From an uncultured Myxococcales bacterium (lineage in GTDB: Bacteria > Myxococcota > UBA727 > VGSZ01): a stretch of DNA of 5,618 nt. Position 1 is the first letter of the stretch. Each line of letters starts with the position of its first letter. Shown here piece by piece: positions 4,910 to 5,618 of the stretch. The stretch is from the NCBI GenBank assembly GCA_903952805.1, contig CAJBHN010000637.1, positions 1-5,618 of the forward strand, given 5' to 3'. Both the position numbers and the translations under genes were made by a program. The notes under the pieces were generated by a model that saw only the letters and a list, made by a program, of their open reading frames with translations, had not been told where the DNA came from and searched no databases.

Positions 4910-5618
4910 ATGCACTCCCTCCTTCGATTCGCCGTCTTCGCCGCGGTCGTCGCCGCCGCCCCCGTCATGGCCCAGGCCCCGGCGACCCCCGCTGCCGCCG
5001 GCGCCACAGCGGTGAAGCCCGCGCCCAAGGCAGCCGCCAAGGTCGGCAAGCCGGCGAAACCCGCCACCAAGCCGGCGAAAGCACATGACGCCGTCGTCAC
5101 CGCCAGTCCCGCTGGGGGGGCGGAGCAAGCCGGGCCGGCGGCCCCCGCCCAGGTCGTCGACGCCGTTGCCGTCCCGGCGGCCAACGTCCAGGCGGCCGTG
5201 TTCTTGGAGCCCCAGCCGGCCGAGCCGTCGCCGTCGCCGCCGCCGAGCGTGCCGGTCCCAGCTGAGAATTCCCTGGTGGCCGTCCTCGACCTCAAGGGCA
5301 GCGCCAACGCCGCCGCCCAGGCCAGCGCGTTGACGACGATGCTCACCGCCGAGGTCGCCGGCCAAAAGGGCATGCGCGCCGTCAGCCGCAACGAGCTGCA
5401 AGCGCTGCTCACGCACCAGTCCACCGCCCAGCTCGTCGGCTGCGATGAGCCCAAATGCATGGCCGACGTCGCCGCCCTCGTGAAGGCTGACTTCGTGGTG
5501 TCGGGCAACGTCGAGAAGCTCGAGGGCGCCACCGTCGTAGGCCTCACGCTGATGAGCGCTGGCGGCGAAGGCCGGGAGCCGGCCATCGTCGGTCGCCAAA
5601 AGGCCGCCTGGCGCGGCA
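4910..5618 (+). CDS. Exported protein with Ala/Pro/Lys-rich linker and CsgG/TolB-like domain (3' end truncated by window)
   Basis: Seen: 236 complete codons are open from the ATG at 4910 to the right edge. TGA at 4904-4906 in the same frame blocks any earlier start. Residues 1-21 form a signal peptide (hydrophobic core, VMA cleavage site, no lipobox). Residues 22-118 are low complexity, first Ala/Lys/Pro with a repeated KPAK, then Pro/Ser. From about 121 a folded domain starts: LVAVLDLKG, a helix, a VSRNELQALL segment at 158-167, C178 and C183 (GC-x4-C), then ADFVVSGNVEKLEG at 193-206. Known: this VAVLD...SR.EL..LL...GC....C...VVSG.V order is seen in CsgG/FlgO/TolB-N-like periplasmic proteins common in myxobacteria. 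Inferred: a periplasmic or outer-membrane-linked accessory protein whose partner is unknown. The Shine-Dalgarno sequence is weak. The ATG at 4906 is in another frame that stops at 5088. Confidence 0.82.
   Translation, partial: MHSLLRFAVFAAVVAAAPVMAQAPATPAAAGATAVKPAPKAAAKVGKPAKPATKPAKAHDAVVTASPAGGAEQAGPAAPAQVVDAVAVPAANVQAAVFLEPQPAEPSPSPPPSVPVPAENSLVAVLDLKGSANAAAQASALTTMLTAEVAGQKGMRAVSRNELQALLTHQSTAQLVGCDEPKCMADVAALVKADFVVSGNVEKLEGATVVGLTLMSAGGEGREPAIVGRQKAAWRG
5048..5080 (+). repeat. 12-bp direct repeat encoding Lys-Pro-Ala-Lys
   Basis: AAGCCGGCGAAA occurs at 5048-5059 and 5069-5080 in the linker of the CsgG/TolB-like protein. It encodes KPAK in both copies and probably reflects local duplication within a basic, flexible linker. 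Confidence 0.7.

Noticed and set aside
4906..5088. Small plus-strand open frame (60 residues, Arg-rich) starting 4 bases before the real start
   Set aside because: It has Arg/Pro-rich shadow composition and no signal peptide. The frame starting at 4910 has a signal peptide and a recognisable domain through to the window edge.
4766..5599. Extension of the hydroxylase to a 463-residue protein
   Set aside because: The extra region is antisense to the CsgG/TolB-like gene and crosses the divergent promoter gap. It also lies upstream of a strong ribosome site that points to the ATG at 4765.

Overview
The window is GC-rich, gene-dense bacterial DNA. It carries five protein-coding genes: three complete and two cut by the window edges. 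The cysteine-rich exported proteins, the Gly-Glu linker followed by a Cys/hydrophobic/Arg-Arg-Arg tail, the lipoproteins and the CBM9-like domain all point to a myxobacterium or a related former deltaproteobacterium (Myxococcota or Bradymonadales-like). This placement is inferred from protein style, not from a marker gene.

Layout. (1) Bases 1-831, minus strand: an exported protein with 24 cysteines before its tail, a (Gly-Glu)6 linker and a MYXO-CTERM-like sorting tail that reaches the window edge. (2) Bases 832-1094: a divergent control region with a perfect 16-bp palindrome at 913-928. (3) Bases 1095-2972, plus strand: a lipoprotein of about 625 residues built from eleven four-cysteine modules. 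(4) Bases 2969-4180, plus strand: a second lipoprotein, overlapping gene 3 by 4 bases (GTGA), with a C-terminal CBM9-like domain. (5) Bases 4208-4765, minus strand: a small membrane fatty acid hydroxylase/sterol desaturase-family enzyme, convergent with the lipoprotein pair. (6) Bases 4766-4909: a second divergent region with a 9-bp-stem hairpin. (7) Bases 4910-5618, plus strand: the start of an exported protein with an Ala/Pro/Lys-rich linker and a CsgG/TolB-like domain, cut by the right edge.

How the parts fit. Four of the five genes encode envelope or exported proteins, and the fifth is a predicted membrane lipid-modifying enzyme. The two lipoproteins are almost certainly co-translated and may work together at the cell surface. 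The divergent sorted protein is also cysteine-rich and shares their control region. Both cysteine-rich proteins would need oxidative folding outside the cytoplasm. No RNA genes, mobile elements, CRISPR arrays or convincing intrinsic terminators were seen. The least explained element is the 11-copy four-cysteine module lipoprotein with its coupled CBM9-like partner.
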